Assembly (NCBI GenBank): GCA_022072505.1
Contig: JAJVHU010000009.1
Span: forward strand, 36,891 to 100,890
Direction of reading: 5' to 3'
Length of the DNA stretch: 64,000 bases
Source of the DNA: Phycisphaerae bacterium
GTDB lineage: Bacteria > Planctomycetota > Phycisphaerae > UBA1845
The notes below the pieces were generated by a model. The model was not told where the DNA came from. It was given only the letters and a program-made list of their open reading frames with translations, and made no database searches. Of the stretch, positions 44,184 through 53,463 are shown in pieces; positions within the stretch are counted from its first letter, which is position 1; each line of letters starts with the position of its first letter. Both the position numbers and the translations under genes were made by a program.

Positions 44184-45149
44184 GTGACCGCTTTACCCAC
44201 GACATACCAGAGCATCATCGAAACCACGGAAGGGTGGGCGTTCGTGATGGAGCCGGCTGAGGTTCCGGAAGCGCCGGCCAACCCGCTGCACGCGATGCAC
44301 TGCCTCGAGATCTGGGGGGGGAACCACGCGGTGCGCTCGGGCGTTCGTGTTCCGGGCATTGATGCCTGGGTCACCGGCGAAACCTACCACGGCGAGTCCC
44401 TCGGCGGCGACATTCATTACGTCTCCACCTGCGGCGGCGGGAAGATCGCCCGGTTCGCCGTCGCCGACGTGGCCGGACACGGGCAGGCGGTCGCGGGCAT
44501 TGCCGTCGAACTTCGACGCCTGATGCGCAAACACATCGACACCGTCGATCAATCCCGGTTTGCACGCGCGCTGAACGACGAGTTCTCATGTCGTTCGTCT
44601 CAGGGCGTCTTCGCCACCGCCGCCCTGGCGACATATTACGCACCCACCCGCGAGTTGATCGTCTGCCTCGCGGGACATCCGGCGCCGTGGTGGTACCGCT
44701 CACGGTTTGATCGCTGGGAGCCGCTTGAACCGGCCTCGGAACGCGAGCCGTCGCCTTCCGCAACGCAGACGCCCGGCGGCGCCAGGCGCCTCGCCAACCT
44801 CCCGCTGGGCATCATCGCCCCCACCGAGTACGAGCAGTTCTCCGTCACGCTCGATCCCGACGACCTCGTGCTCATTTATACCGACGGCGTCGTGGAAGCC
44901 GAGTCTCCTGAAGGAAACATGCTCGGTCCGGACGGACTGCGCCGCATGTTGGAGCAGTCGGATCCGCGCCACCCGTCAACCTTAAGCACGGGTCTTCTGG
45001 AGCGGATCAACCGTTTCCGCGCCGCAAAACCCGCCGAGGACGATCAGACGCTCATCCTCCTGCATCACACGGCCGCCGGTCCGCGCCCGCCGAAGCTGCG
45101 TGAGTTGCCGGCGGTGGCCGCGAGGATGCTCGGGATCCTGCGGGTCTGA
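44184..45149 (+). CDS. PP2C/SpoIIE-type serine phosphatase
   Basis: A 321-residue soluble phosphatase domain without an obvious sensor domain. Metal-binding Asp motifs are SLGGDIHYVS, VADVAGHGQAVAGI, LVLIYTDGVVEAE and the late AEDDQTLILL, the usual SpoIIE order. It would dephosphorylate an anti-sigma antagonist or similar. No such partner lies beside it. The start is uncertain; the open frame reaches back to 43818. I chose GTG 44184, with GAGG just upstream; ATG 44247 would also leave the whole phosphatase domain. Confidence 0.9.
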   Translation: MTALPTTYQSIIETTEGWAFVMEPAEVPEAPANPLHAMHCLEIWGGNHAVRSGVRVPGIDAWVTGETYHGESLGGDIHYVSTCGGGKIARFAVADVAGHGQAVAGIAVELRRLMRKHIDTVDQSRFARALNDEFSCRSSQGVFATAALATYYAPTRELIVCLAGHPAPWWYRSRFDRWEPLEPASEREPSPSATQTPGGARRLANLPLGIIAPTEYEQFSVTLDPDDLVLIYTDGVVEAESPEGNMLGPDGLRRMLEQSDPRHPSTLSTGLLERINRFRAAKPAEDDQTLILLHHTAAGPRPPKLRELPAVAARMLGILRV

Positions 45150-45158
45150 CCGGTCGGC

Positions 45159-46268
45159 TTACCTTCGCGCGCCGTCCCCGCGGTCGTCGAAAATATGCAC
45201 GCGCTCCCCCTCCACGCTTGCCGTGACGGGAGACCCCGGCGAGGCAGACGAGATCGGCGGCACGCGCGCGATGACGGACTCGCCCGATGACAGCGCGATA
45301 TGAACGTTCATCGTCTCGCCCAGCGGCTCCACCACGGTCACGTTTCCGCTGAAGCACAACGCGCCGTGGTTGGCGCGGGCCGGCGTTCCCCCGTCGCCTT
45401 GAAGCCGCACGTGCTCCGGGCGGAAGGCGAGTTCCACCTCGACCAGCGCCGCTTCGGACGACGGTTCAGGGTCGCGCCGCCAGGTTCCGCCCGCGGTCAA
45501 ACGCCACCTTCCGTCCTCGCGCGTCGCCTGAAGGAAGTTCATTCCCGGCGAGCCGATGAAACTCGCCGCGAAACGGTTGACCGGCCGCGTGTAAAGCTCC
45601 ATCGGAGGCCCGGACTGCTGGATCACTCCGTCGCGCATCAGCACGAGCCGCTCCCCGAGCGTCATCGCCTCCTCCTGATCGTGCGTGACGTAGATGCACG
45701 TCGTGCCGAGGCGCTGGTGCAGCGCCTTCAGCTCGGTCCGCGTGTGCAGACGCAGCCGCGCGTCGAGGTTGCTGAGCGGCTCGTCAAAAAGAAAGACGCT
45801 CGGTCGGCGGACGATCGCCCGTCCGACGGCGACGCGCTGCCGCTCGCCCCCCGACAGATCCTTCGGACGACGATCCAGCAACCCCGCAATGTGCAGCATC
45901 TCAGCGACTTCGTGAACCCGCGCGCGGATGTCCGCTTTCGGCATCCGGCGGATTTTCAGGGCGAAAGCCAGGTTGTCGTAGACGGTCATGTGCGGATACA
46001 GGGCGTAGTTCTGAAACACCATCGCCACGTCCCGGTCCTTCGGCTGCACGTCGTTCACGACGCGTCCCCCGATGCGGATCACGCCGCCGCTGATCTCTTC
46101 CAACCCCGCGATCATCCGCAATGTCGTCGTCTTGCCGCAGCCCGAGGGACCGACGAGCACGACGAACTCGCCGTCGCGGATATCAAGATTGAACCCGCGC
46201 ACCGCGCAGACCGCGCCCTTGCGCGACGGATACGACTTGGACACGTTCTCAAGCGTGACGGACGCCAT
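45159..46268 (-). CDS. ABC transporter ATPase, UgpC/MalK/MsmX type
   Basis: A 369-residue ATPase. Walker A is GPSGCGKTTT near residue 40, the Q-loop is VFQNYALYPH, the signature is LSGGERQR, Walker B is VFLFDEPLSNLDA and the switch is THDQEEAM. After residue 240 an OB-fold regulatory domain follows (AFRPEHVRLQG, VVEPLGETMNVHI), as in the carbohydrate-importing CUT1 ATPases. It would energise import of a sugar or glycerol phosphate, but the neighbouring permease is an ABC-2-type exporter, so they may not be partners. It converges with the PP2C gene with ten bases between. A frame open upstream of the start is not part of the gene. Confidence 0.93.
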   Translation of the reverse strand: MASVTLENVSKSYPSRKGAVCAVRGFNLDIRDGEFVVLVGPSGCGKTTTLRMIAGLEEISGGVIRIGGRVVNDVQPKDRDVAMVFQNYALYPHMTVYDNLAFALKIRRMPKADIRARVHEVAEMLHIAGLLDRRPKDLSGGERQRVAVGRAIVRRPSVFLFDEPLSNLDARLRLHTRTELKALHQRLGTTCIYVTHDQEEAMTLGERLVLMRDGVIQQSGPPMELYTRPVNRFAASFIGSPGMNFLQATREDGRWRLTAGGTWRRDPEPSSEAALVEVELAFRPEHVRLQGDGGTPARANHGALCFSGNVTVVEPLGETMNVHIALSSGESVIARVPPISSASPGSPVTASVEGERVHIFDDRGDGARR

Positions 46269-46345
46269 CGGACTCGCCAGTATGACGCGGACGGACCGGG
46301 TCACAAGCCCCGGCGAGCGGCCGGATGCGGGAGGTCGGCTTTCGC

Positions 46346-47143
46346 CTACGCCGACGCGCCGCTGTAACGACGCAACCCGAACCGGAAAAACCACGTCGCC
46401 GCAAGCAGCGCCGCCGTCGCCACCCCCCACGCCACCAGCAGGACAGACGGCGCGGACTTGCCCAGCAAGGTCGCCGCCGGGCGCGTCGTCAGGAACGCCA
46501 GCGGGATGATGTAGGTCAACGCCCAGCGCAGCCGCGGCTGGTAGATGTCCACCGGGTAGCGCCCCGCCTCGAACACGTTCCAGAACACCATCTCGATGTT
46601 GGCGATCCGCGTCAGCCAGAACGCCAGCGTTGCCAGGAGCAACCAGATCGAGTACACGATCGTCGCCCCGGCGGCGAGCATCAGGGCGAACCCCGCGGCC
46701 GCGGCCGCCTCCACCCCCGTGCCCAGCTTGAACCCGGCGACCCCGATCAGGATCAGACCGGCGACAATGTCCGCCCCGCGCCACAGAACCACCTGCCGGA
46801 TGCTGGCGTAGAACTGTGCGTTGACCGGCTTGAGCAGGACGAAGTCCAGCGAGCCGGACCGGATGTCCTCCATGATAAGCCGCATGTTCGGGGCGATGAC
46901 CAGACCGATGATCCCGCTCATCATTCGGAACACGCCCATCAACGTCAGAACCTGCCACGCCGTCCACCCGGCGATCGATGTCGTGTTCGAGAAGATGATC
47001 CAGACCCCGATCAACTCCGCCGCAAGCTGGAGGAGCGCCAGGACCGAGTGCAGAATGAAATCCGCGCGGTACGCGGCGTCGTTCTGGAAGCTGACGCGCA
47101 CGAAGATCGGGATCAGTCGCAGGTGGCGCAACATGTCCGGCAT
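46346..47143 (-). CDS. ABC-2-type membrane permease (COG3694-like)
   Basis: A 265-residue protein with about six helices, beginning MPDMLRHLRLIPIFVRVSFQNDAAYRADF, the typical front of this family. GRYPVDIYQPRLRWALTYIIPLAFLTTRPA near the end is characteristic. Relatives work in threes: two such permeases plus an ATPase of a different subfamily. Here only one permease is seen and the adjacent ATPase is an import-type. ATG 47143 was taken. It diverges from kdsD, with 97 bases between. Confidence 0.82.
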   Translation of the reverse strand: MPDMLRHLRLIPIFVRVSFQNDAAYRADFILHSVLALLQLAAELIGVWIIFSNTTSIAGWTAWQVLTLMGVFRMMSGIIGLVIAPNMRLIMEDIRSGSLDFVLLKPVNAQFYASIRQVVLWRGADIVAGLILIGVAGFKLGTGVEAAAAAGFALMLAAGATIVYSIWLLLATLAFWLTRIANIEMVFWNVFEAGRYPVDIYQPRLRWALTYIIPLAFLTTRPAATLLGKSAPSVLLVAWGVATAALLAATWFFRFGLRRYSGASA

Positions 47144-47240
47144 TGTCCGGAATCCGCGCCCCCGGAGCAACGCGACCCCGGCCCCCGCCTCGGCGCCGCG
47201 TCACGTTGATGTCCGGCTCGTCTTCCTGCACAATCCCGCC

Positions 47241-48260
47241 GTGAGCGTGACGGAGTCAGTTGGCGTGGGGTACGAAGGCGACACGGATCGGACCGAGCAT
47301 ATCCTCCGACGCGGGCACGCGGTCCTGCGGCGCGAGGCCGAGGCGATCCTCGACGCCGACGCCCGGCTCGGCGGGACTTTCGTCGAGGCGGTCGAAATGA
47401 TCCTTGACTCAACCGGGCGCGTCGGCGTGACCGGGATGGGCAAGGCCGGCCTGATCGGCAACAAGATTCAGGCGACCCTGGCGAGCACCGGCACGCTGTC
47501 TTACCGGATTCACCCGGTCGAGGCCCTTCACGGCGATCTGGGCATGATCCACGGTGACGACGTGATCCTGGCGCTCTCGAAAAGCGGCGGATCCGAACTT
47601 TCGGGGCTTTTGCCCGTGCTTCGCGGGCAGGGCTGCCGGATCATCCTGCTGACCGCCCGGCTCGACTCGATGTGCGCCCGGCACGCGGACGTCGTGCTCG
47701 ACATCGGGCAGACGCCGGAAGCGTGTCCGCTCGGACTGGCGCCCAGTTCATCCGGCGCGGCGATGCTGGCGCTGGGCGACGCGCTGGCGCTGACCGTGAT
47801 GGAGGTCCGCCGGTTCACGCCGGAGCAGTACGCCCGGAATCATCCCGGAGGCGCGCTCGGACGCCTGTTGATGCGGGCCCGGGAGGTCATGCGCACCGGT
47901 TCGAACTGTCCGATCGTCCCCGAGGCGGCGACCTTGGAGGACTGTTACCGGGCGATCCTCGCGGCGCCGAAGCGGGCGGGGGCGGCCTGCGTCGTCGATC
48001 CCGCCGGTCGCCTCGTCGGCATCGTCACCCACGGCGACTTTTTTCGTCTCTTCTGCCGCGTGGAACCGCTGTCGGCGCTGAAGGTGTCGGACGTCATGAC
48101 CCGGAACCCGAAGCGCGTCAGCGAGGACGAACCGGCGGTCGAGGCGCTGCGGATCATGCAGCAGTACGCGATCGACGACCTGCCCGTCGTCGACGCGGCG
48201 GACGGCGCAACCGGTTTGATCGACATTCAGGATCTCATCGCCCGCGGATTCGTCACCTGA
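47241..48260 (+). CDS. kdsD: Arabinose-5-phosphate isomerase KdsD/KpsF
   Basis: A 339-residue isomerase with a SIS sugar-phosphate domain (VGVTGMGKAGLIGNKIQATLASTG, ILALSKSGGSEL, PSSSGAAMLALGDALA, NHPGGALG) and two CBS domains at the C-terminus (EVMRTGSNCPIV, DVMTRNPKRV). It converts ribulose-5-phosphate to arabinose-5-phosphate, the precursor of Kdo in lipopolysaccharide. Start codon uncertain: GTG 47241 is proposed, GTG 47247 or 47265 are possible. The next gene starts five bases after the stop. Confidence 0.93.
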   Translation: MSVTESVGVGYEGDTDRTEHILRRGHAVLRREAEAILDADARLGGTFVEAVEMILDSTGRVGVTGMGKAGLIGNKIQATLASTGTLSYRIHPVEALHGDLGMIHGDDVILALSKSGGSELSGLLPVLRGQGCRIILLTARLDSMCARHADVVLDIGQTPEACPLGLAPSSSGAAMLALGDALALTVMEVRRFTPEQYARNHPGGALGRLLMRAREVMRTGSNCPIVPEAATLEDCYRAILAAPKRAGAACVVDPAGRLVGIVTHGDFFRLFCRVEPLSALKVSDVMTRNPKRVSEDEPAVEALRIMQQYAIDDLPVVDAADGATGLIDIQDLIARGFVT

Positions 48261-48265
48261 ACCTC

Positions 48266-48967
48266 ATGCTCCTGTCGATTGTCATCCCCGTGTTCAATGA
48301 GGTGAAGACGCTCGAAGCGATCATCGAGCGCGTGCTTTCCATCGATGTCGGGCTGGATCGCCAGATCATCCTCGTGGACGACGGCAGCACGGACGGGACG
48401 CGGGAGCTTTACCCGAAGATTCAGGCTCGCTGGCCCGGTCAGCGGTTCGACATCCGTCTTCAGGAGCGCAACCAGGGCAAGGGCGCCGCCCTGCGCGAGG
48501 GGTTCCGCCTCGCCCAAGGCGACGTCGTGCTCATCCAGGACGCCGACCTCGAGTACGACCCGGCGGATTATCCGGCGCTGCTCGAGCCGATCCTCGAGGG
48601 CAAGGCCGACGTCGTTTTCGGCTCCCGCTTCGTCGGCAGCAAGGCGCACCGGGTTCTGTATTTCTGGCACTACATCGGCAACCGGTTCCTGACGCTCTTC
48701 TCGAACATGATGACGAACCTCAACCTCACCGACATGGAGACCTGTTACAAGGTCTTCCGGAGGGAGGTCGTCGCGGGGCTGTCTCTGCGCAGCAACCGGT
48801 TCACGATCGAACCCGAACTGACGGCGAAGATCGCCCGCGGTCGCTGGCGCATTTACGAGGTCGGCATCAGCTACTCCGGACGGACCTACGCCGAGGGAAA
48901 AAAGATCGGCTGGCGCGACGCGGTCACCGCGATGGTCGCCATCGTGCGCTTCCGCTTCTTCGATTGA
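48266..48967 (+). CDS. Family 2 glycosyltransferase (polyprenyl-phosphate sugar synthase type)
   Basis: A 233-residue GT-A enzyme. SIVIPVFNEVKTLEAII opens the fold; VDDGSTDGT, NQGKGAALREGF and IQDADLEYDP (the metal-binding DxD-like region) follow; GSRFVG and the C-terminal FTIEPELTAK complete the pattern. The length and these motifs match dolichol/undecaprenyl-phosphate mannose or glucose synthases without a membrane domain. It starts five bases after kdsD. The large glycosyltransferase-like membrane protein 49 bases downstream may use the lipid-linked sugar it makes, an inference from order. Confidence 0.92.
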   Translation: MLLSIVIPVFNEVKTLEAIIERVLSIDVGLDRQIILVDDGSTDGTRELYPKIQARWPGQRFDIRLQERNQGKGAALREGFRLAQGDVVLIQDADLEYDPADYPALLEPILEGKADVVFGSRFVGSKAHRVLYFWHYIGNRFLTLFSNMMTNLNLTDMETCYKVFRREVVAGLSLRSNRFTIEPELTAKIARGRWRIYEVGISYSGRTYAEGKKIGWRDAVTAMVAIVRFRFFD

Positions 48968-49015
48968 GGCGCGGACGCGGTCGTCCCGTCGCCGGCTGCA
49001 GCGCGGAGCGCGGGT

Positions 49016-51265
49016 TTGTCCAGTGATTTCAGGATTGTTCTCGGGGGGCTGGCCGCAGCCGGGATCGTCGTACTGACGGCGAGCATCGCCCGCCGCGCCG
49101 CATTGCGGCTTGTGTCTCGCGGCGGACCTGTCCTGCGCCTCGCCGCGGCCGCAATCGTCTCCTGCTGGCTGCTGATGACCCTGGGTTCGGCGTTGCTCAG
49201 CCTGGGGGCGTTCCGGATTGAGGTCGTATTGCCGGTTCTCGTTCTGATCCGGGTCGGACTCCTGCTGCCGCGATCGCACCGGCCTCCGAGCGGTTCCTTT
49301 TCCACCGATGTCGCCGCCGCTTTCAGAAGGATCACCCGCGACATGCGCGGACCGCTGGCGGTCGTTGCGGCTGCTTCGTTGGCGATCGTCGCGCTCCGCG
49401 TTTTGCGCGGGCTCGTCGCGCCGCCGCTGGCGTGGGACGCACTCACGTATCACCTGCTCAAGGCCGGGCGCTGGGTTCAATCCGGAGACTGGGCGCACGA
49501 GATCGCCCCCGATGCGTGGGGGTATTATGCGTACTACCCTCCCGGCGGCGATCTGCTCTGGGCGGTGGTGATGCTCCCCCTGCGATCGGATTTGCTCCTG
49601 GCGCCGGCCGGGGCGGCGATCTGGGCGTTGATCGGGATGGGGGCGTGGGCGGCGGCTCGCGGTCTCGGCGCGCGCCGCCGGACCGCGACGGCGGGGGCGC
49701 TTGCCGTGGCGATGTTGCCCGCGGTGGTGAACTACCTGACCGCCGCCTACGTGGAGAATACGACGCTCGCGCTGGTTTTGCTTTCCGCGCCGTTTCTGCG
49801 GCGCGCTCTTGTCCGACCTTGCGGCGGGGATGCAGCGCTGGCGGTTGCGGCGCTGGCCTGCGCTGCGGGCGTGAAGGTGACGGCGCTGCCTCTGCTGCTG
49901 GGCGGCGTCATCGCCGTCGGCTGGACGCTGTGCAAGGCGCCGCAGCGTCGGGCCACGGCGACGCGGATTCTCCTGGCGTGCCTTCCGGCGCTGCCGGGTT
50001 ACGTGAGCGCGTGGCGCGACACCGGGAATCCGCTTTATCCGCTTGAAGTCAGGGCAGGTCAGAGCGTTCTCCTCCCCGGAAATGAAGAGCGGGCGCTGGT
50101 GCATTCCGCGCGGATCGTCCGCGGGTTGAACTTCGACGCGATGAAGCTGGTTGACGCCTTGAGCTTCCCGCATCCGCTGCGCGGCGAGGAACACCTCGGT
50201 CTCGGGCCGCTCTGGCCGATCTGGCTGCTGGCCGGGGGAGCCGGCGCGGGAGGGATCATTCTTTCGAACCTCAAGCGCATTCGTGCGCGGCGGGTGGAGG
50301 GGGCGGCGTCAGCGCGGCAATGCAAAGCGCGCGACGGAGCGTCACGCGCGGTCGCGTGGACGACCGCTCTGATGCTCGCGGGCGCGGCGACCGTCATCGC
50401 CGGTTTTGCGTCGGAAAGCGAGCGAGCGCTGCGGACGTTGTTCGTGTTGTCCGCCGGCCGCTTCCTTGCTTTGCCGTGCGCCGTCTTCATCATTCTTGCA
50501 ACGCATCTTCCCCGGCGCGCCTTTGAGACGCTCTCGATGATCGCGGCGACGGTCGGCGTCGGGCTGGCGATTCCGCTCGGCTGGAGCCGCGAGGATGTCG
50601 CCGCATGCATCGGCGCGATGCCCGCTCTCGGCACGGCGGCGATCCTGGGTTGCGCGGCGTGGGCGCTGGGCCGCGTTATCCCGAGCTTCCGAACCTTGCG
50701 CACGGGGCTGAAGGTTATTGCGGTCTGCGCGGGGCTGGCGGCCGTGTTCCCCTGGCTTCAGGCGCACAAGGACCGCTGGCGTTACCCGATCTACGCCGCC
50801 GCGACGGAAGGTCGTGCGTACGATGCGCATCCTCTGCGTTCTGATTACGCCGCAAGCTGGACGATCTGGCGGCATGTTGACGCGGTGCCCGCAGACCCCG
50901 GGCGCTCGCCGACGCCCGCGCCCTCCCTCACGATTGCCGTCGCCGCCGGGTTCGACGGCGTCGGGCACAACGGGTTTCGCTACCCCTTCCTTGGAAGCCG
51001 GTTGTCCAACAAGGTCGTCTACGTCCCGCCGACGCGCGACGGATCGGTGATCGACTACCGCCTCGGGGAGGAGCTGCTTGGCAAGGCGGACTTCGAGGCG
51101 TGGGTCGGGCGCCTGCGGGATGTCGGCGTGGACGCGGTGGTGACGCTTCCGCCCCGCACGATCGAGGAGATCTGGATGACCGCGCGGAGCGACGTCTTTG
51201 AGCCGGTCGCGGAGGGCGTCGGCGGCGCGGCCAGGGCGTGGCGGCTGCGCTCGGATGCGCAATAA
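49016..51265 (+). CDS. Large polytopic membrane protein, glycosyltransferase-like
   Basis: A 749-residue protein with roughly 12 helices and a periplasmic C-terminal part of about 160 residues. The first larger loop holds PPLAWDALTYHLLKAGRW, in which Asp after a helix fits the GT-C glycosyltransferases, and GYYAYYPPGGDLLW follows. No exact family can be named. With the GT2 enzyme and kdsD upstream on the same strand it probably belongs to an envelope-sugar unit. The start codon is probably TTG 49016, with GGAG about nine bases upstream; no ATG fits before the first helix. Confidence 0.72.
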   Translation: MSSDFRIVLGGLAAAGIVVLTASIARRAALRLVSRGGPVLRLAAAAIVSCWLLMTLGSALLSLGAFRIEVVLPVLVLIRVGLLLPRSHRPPSGSFSTDVAAAFRRITRDMRGPLAVVAAASLAIVALRVLRGLVAPPLAWDALTYHLLKAGRWVQSGDWAHEIAPDAWGYYAYYPPGGDLLWAVVMLPLRSDLLLAPAGAAIWALIGMGAWAAARGLGARRRTATAGALAVAMLPAVVNYLTAAYVENTTLALVLLSAPFLRRALVRPCGGDAALAVAALACAAGVKVTALPLLLGGVIAVGWTLCKAPQRRATATRILLACLPALPGYVSAWRDTGNPLYPLEVRAGQSVLLPGNEERALVHSARIVRGLNFDAMKLVDALSFPHPLRGEEHLGLGPLWPIWLLAGGAGAGGIILSNLKRIRARRVEGAASARQCKARDGASRAVAWTTALMLAGAATVIAGFASESERALRTLFVLSAGRFLALPCAVFIILATHLPRRAFETLSMIAATVGVGLAIPLGWSREDVAACIGAMPALGTAAILGCAAWALGRVIPSFRTLRTGLKVIAVCAGLAAVFPWLQAHKDRWRYPIYAAATEGRAYDAHPLRSDYAASWTIWRHVDAVPADPGRSPTPAPSLTIAVAAGFDGVGHNGFRYPFLGSRLSNKVVYVPPTRDGSVIDYRLGEELLGKADFEAWVGRLRDVGVDAVVTLPPRTIEEIWMTARSDVFEPVAEGVGGAARAWRLRSDAQ

Positions 51266-51423
51266 GGACGGACCGGGATTGCCGTCGCGCGGTTGAATCC
51301 CCGGACCGCGACGCCTAGACTCGGGCGGGGTCAAGGGATCGGGCGCGCGGTCGGCCCCGCATCCGGCCCGCCGACGACGGGCGCGGCCGCGCCGACCGGT
51401 TGCGACCGCGGTGGACATCGCAC

Positions 51424-52047
51424 ATGCCCGAAAAGCTCGCACTCTTCGGTGGAAGTTTCAATCCGATCCACCACGGCCACCTTCTGATCGCCAGGTCCGT
51501 CTTCGAGCAGCTTCAGCTCGATCGGATCATCTTCCTGCCTTCCGCGCAGCCCCCTCACAAGCCGCAGGGGGCGCTCGCTCCGCCCGACGACCGCGCCGCG
51601 ATGGTCCGCCTGTCGATCGAGGGGGAGCGCGGATTTGAGATTTCAGATTACGACCTGCGGCAGGGTCCGTGTTACACGATCGACACGGTGGCCCACTTCC
51701 GCGAGGCGCTGGGGATGGACATCATCCTTTACTGGGTGATCGGGTCGGATTCCCTGGTGGAGTTGACGACCTGGTACCGCGTGCGGGCGCTGGTGGACAG
51801 TTGCCGCATCATCACCGCCGCCCGACCGGGGTGGGAGCAGATTGACTGGAACCTGCTTCGCTCGCGTCTGAGTGAAGATCAGATCGCCGTCTTGCAATCC
51901 GGGGTGCTGGAGACGCCCCTGATCGACATCTCCGCCACCGACATCCGCCGCCGCGTCCGCGAGGGACGCTCAATCCGCTATCTTGTTCCCGATCGGGTCC
52001 GGAATTACATCGAGTCGGCGGGCTTGTACCGCGGCGGTCCGGGCTGA
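51424..52047 (+). CDS. nadD: Nicotinate-nucleotide adenylyltransferase
   Basis: A 207-residue nucleotidyltransferase. GGSFNPIHHGHLLIARSV carries the GxFxPxHxGH ATP motif, FLPSAQPPHKP binds the nicotinate nucleotide, and DISATDIRRRVREGRSIRYLVP is the C-terminal ISSTxIR motif. It makes deamido-NAD in NAD synthesis. The length is normal for the family. ATG 51424 begins directly at the fold; the frame continues back to 51400. Confidence 0.95.
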   Translation: MPEKLALFGGSFNPIHHGHLLIARSVFEQLQLDRIIFLPSAQPPHKPQGALAPPDDRAAMVRLSIEGERGFEISDYDLRQGPCYTIDTVAHFREALGMDIILYWVIGSDSLVELTTWYRVRALVDSCRIITAARPGWEQIDWNLLRSRLSEDQIAVLQSGVLETPLIDISATDIRRRVREGRSIRYLVPDRVRNYIESAGLYRGGPG

Positions 52048-52214
52048 CCGCCCTGAAGGGTCGGGCGCGACATCCTGCCGCAAACAAACCTGCCGAGATT
52101 CCCGCGGCATCGGCGGCGGTGGCGCGGTGAAGGTTGACAGTCGCTCGGCGAGACCGTCAATTGACGTGACCACTCCAGTTGAGGGCGATACCGGAAAAAG
52201 GGGGGCGACGGGTG

Positions 52215-53420
52215 ATGAACGCGGCGGCGGAGGTCGGGACGGCGGCGGCGGGGACGGCGGAATCCGATCGCGGCGCCTATGTGAGCGGCGCCGCGGGGCT
52301 TGGGGCGCGCGGACCCGCTCGCATCACCGACGCCGAGGCGATGGACCTGTACCTCAACGGCCCGATCCACGAACTCGGACGCCGGGCCCACGCGATCACG
52401 ATGCGCCTGCATCCCGAGCCTTACCGCACCTATGTCGTCGATCGCAACATCAACTACGCCAACTGGTGCTCAGCGAAGTGCATCTTCTGCAACTTCAAGG
52501 CCGATCCGCCGGGCCTGAAGACCGGGCGCACCGACCTTCCCGAGGGGTACGTCCTGTCGTTCGAGGAGATCGGGCGCAAGATCGAGGAGTTGCTCGCGAT
52601 CGGCGGGACGCAGATCCTCATGCAGGGCGGGCTGGTGCCGAAGGACATTCTGCCGTTTGAGTGGTATCTCGACCTGCTGCGGTTCATCTCGCGCGAGTAT
52701 CCGTCGATCCACATCCACGCCTTCAGCCCGCCGGAAATCTGGGCGTTTCATGAGATGTTCGACATGCCCGTGCGCGACGTGCTTCTGCGCCTGCGCGACG
52801 CGGGACTCGACACGATCCCCGGCGGGGGCGGCGAGATTCTCGTTGACCGCGTCCGCGAGCGCATCGCCCAGGGCAAGACCGACGTCGAGCAGTATCTCAC
52901 CGTCATGCGCGAGGCGCACCTGCTCGGCATGCGCACCAGCATCACGATGATGTTCGGCCACGTCGAGACGATCGACGACCGCCTCGAGCACCTGCGGCGC
53001 ATCCGCGACCTGCAGGACGAAACCGGCGGGTTCACCGCGTTCATCTGCTGGACGTTTCAGCCGGGCGGCACGCCGCTGGGCAGGATCAAGCAGTTCCCGC
53101 CGGACTACGACGGTCTGCCCGACGGAAAACACCTCATGCTCGCCGACGCCGCGGAGTACCTGCGCATGAACGCCCTGGCCCGCATCTATCTCGACAACAT
53201 CCGCAACATCCAGTCGAGCTGGGTCACGCAGGGCGAGAAGATCGGCCAGCTCGCCCTCTTCTACGGCGCCAACGACATGGGCTCGGTGATGATGGAGGAG
53301 AACGTGGTCTCGGCGGCGGGGACGACCTACTGCCTCGACGAGCAGCGCATCCGCCGCCTCATCGCGGACGCAGGCTGGGAGCCGAAGAAGCGGGATTGTT
53401 ACTACCGGGTGATCGAGTAA
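52215..53420 (+). CDS. mqnC: Cyclic dehypoxanthinyl futalosine synthase MqnC (radical SAM)
   Basis: A 401-residue radical SAM enzyme with CxxxCxxC in NWCSAKCIFCNFK near residue 85. It also has GGTQILMQGGLVPKDILPFEWY, IPGGGGEIL and the C-terminal GANDMGSVMMEENVVSAAG, all MqnC hallmarks. It cyclises dehypoxanthinyl futalosine in the menaquinone pathway begun by mqnE. The start at 52215 is preceded by a purine-rich GGGGGCGACGGG; the frame extends back to 52179. About 50 Ala/Gly-rich residues precede the conserved start. No mqnA, B or D lies in the window. Confidence 0.95.
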   Translation: MNAAAEVGTAAAGTAESDRGAYVSGAAGLGARGPARITDAEAMDLYLNGPIHELGRRAHAITMRLHPEPYRTYVVDRNINYANWCSAKCIFCNFKADPPGLKTGRTDLPEGYVLSFEEIGRKIEELLAIGGTQILMQGGLVPKDILPFEWYLDLLRFISREYPSIHIHAFSPPEIWAFHEMFDMPVRDVLLRLRDAGLDTIPGGGGEILVDRVRERIAQGKTDVEQYLTVMREAHLLGMRTSITMMFGHVETIDDRLEHLRRIRDLQDETGGFTAFICWTFQPGGTPLGRIKQFPPDYDGLPDGKHLMLADAAEYLRMNALARIYLDNIRNIQSSWVTQGEKIGQLALFYGANDMGSVMMEENVVSAAGTTYCLDEQRIRRLIADAGWEPKKRDCYYRVIE

Positions 53421-53463
53421 CGAAGGTCCGGGGCGTCTACGCGCCGTCGTCAGGCCGCCTGTC

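Noticed and set aside
48227..50194. 655-codon minus-strand frame opposite the GT2 and membrane-protein genes
   Set aside because: Arg/Gln/Pro-rich with no domain; the opposite strand has glycosyltransferase motifs.
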